Assembly: GCF_964340395.1 (NCBI RefSeq)
Contig: NC_135556.1
Span: forward strand, 17,387,642 to 17,451,641
Reading direction: 5' to 3'
Source of the DNA: Glandiceps talaboti
Lineage: Eukaryota > Hemichordata > Enteropneusta > Spengelidae
Length of the DNA stretch: 64,000 bases
This document shows positions 63,106 through 64,000 of this stretch, one piece after another (the first letter of the stretch is position 1; the number at the start of each line of letters is the position of its first letter). Position numbers and translations under genes: made by a program. Below the pieces are notes generated by a model. That model saw nothing but the letters and a program-made list of their open reading frames with translations, ran no database searches and was not told where the DNA came from.

Positions 63106-63675
63106 TGTAAATATACAAAAAAGTTGTAATGTTATATATAGTGGCCACAACAACATTTGGCTGTGCTATTATAAAACATTCTACAAGTTCAAAATTGAAA
63201 TACACAAAATAATGATTTAATTGAAATGGAGATAAGATTTCATTATTTTAGAGAAAGGGATTGGGGAGACGTTATTTTCCCCTTTTTCTGTCTTTCATCT
63301 AAATCAGAACTCATGAACTCATTCCCGGCCTCTACTGGTCAACTATCCCTGAAATCCCTTCCCTATCAGATTTAAAATGATGAACTACTCCCTATGGTGC
63401 ACAGCTCACTAAACCATGCACATCCTTGAAAACGCCACTAAAATTGAATATATTGATGAAGAAAAGAAAATCACTGTAATGATATGAAAGGGGGCTGCTG
63501 TACTCAAACAGCTTATGGTATAAGTCAAATCGATACACATCAATGGCGACAAATCTCACAAATTCCATGTAAATGTCTTGCGAACACATATTTTCTAATA
63601 TATTCTGTCGAATTGCTCAGTATCCCGACAACTTGCAAAATATAACAAAACTCCGCTAAGAATTACACAGAGTAT
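63106..63675. other. No feature recognised
   Basis: AT-rich with frames up to 65 codons lacking known domains. Confidence 0.4.
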
Positions 63676-64000
63676 ATTCATTCATTCATTAATTCATTCA
63701 TCCATCCATCCATCCAACCATCCATGAATTAATTTGTTCGTATTCATTCATTCATTCATTCATTCATTCATTCATTCATTCATTCATTCATTCATTCATT
63801 CATCCATTCATTCATTCATTCATTCATGCATTCATTCATTCATCCATCAATTAATTAATTAGTTCCTTCAAATGAATGGCATCCACCCATCAATTAACTA
63901 ATTAATTAATTTGTTCGTTCATTCATTCATTCATTCATTCATTCATTCATTCATTCATTCATTCATTCACTCATTTCTTTGTTCGTTAATTCGTTCGTTT
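63676..64000. repeat. (CATT)n/(CATC)n/(AATT)n/(CGTT)n tetranucleotide array, runs off right edge
   Basis: CATT dominates, with CATC, AATT and CGTT blocks and a short non-repeat gap near 63863-63885. The array likely continues past the window. Confidence 0.95.

Overview
This looks like nuclear DNA of an invertebrate animal, probably marine. It is AT-rich and gene-poor, its one recognisable gene family has spliced exons with canonical GT/AG sites and a very long intron, and the rest is full of microsatellites, foldback/MITE-like elements, a tRNA-derived SINE family, LINE remnants and Penelope-like retroelements. There are no operons, Shine-Dalgarno sites or dense coding. The species cannot be named from the sequence; a deuterostome or lophotrochozoan is plausible because it carries prokineticin-receptor-type GPCRs.

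The cellular genes are two tandem paralogues of a class A peptide GPCR, both on the minus strand. Gene A is complete: exon 1 (23200-23666) encodes the N-terminus through TM3, and exon 2 (2232-2940) encodes the remainder of the DRY motif through the C-tail. They join across a ~20.3 kb phase-2 intron inside the Arg codon of DRY and give a 391-residue receptor. Gene B shows only its second exon (38231-38966), with the same splice position. Its first exon was not found among the open frames between 38967 and 64000 and probably lies beyond the right edge. TM5-TM7 signatures place both closest to prokineticin receptors.

Mobile DNA by region: 1-471, in-frame C-terminal part of a Penelope-like reverse transcriptase (minus); 9.7-13.7 kb, duplicated segments and a foldback element; 15.7-17.0 kb, a 1.28 kb element with 13-bp inverted ends and ~145-bp internal tandem repeats, with a decayed relative at 42.0-42.6 kb; 17.4 and 35.6 kb, two SINE copies in opposite orientation; 21.4, 24.7, 24.8-25.6 and 26.0-26.3 kb, foldback/MITE-like elements; 28.2-30.1 kb, a broken Penelope-like element with GIY-YIG domain between ~135-bp inverted arms; 30.8-32.5 kb, a broken CR1/L2-like LINE ending in a (TATCT)n tail; 40.7-42.0 kb, a minus-strand LINE remnant whose 3' UTR segment is amplified into a seven-copy 62-bp minisatellite with a three-unit higher-order pattern.

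From 42.6 to 60 kb I see almost no gene content. The right end (60.7-64 kb) is repeat-rich: two arrays of the same ~20-bp motif in opposite orientation flank 1.7 kb of tetranucleotide arrays, and a CATT array runs to the edge. No complete, clearly novel system was found. The most informative points are the tandem receptor pair with the intron in DRY, the inverted-arm Penelope element, the LINE-derived minisatellite and the mirrored minisatellite pair.
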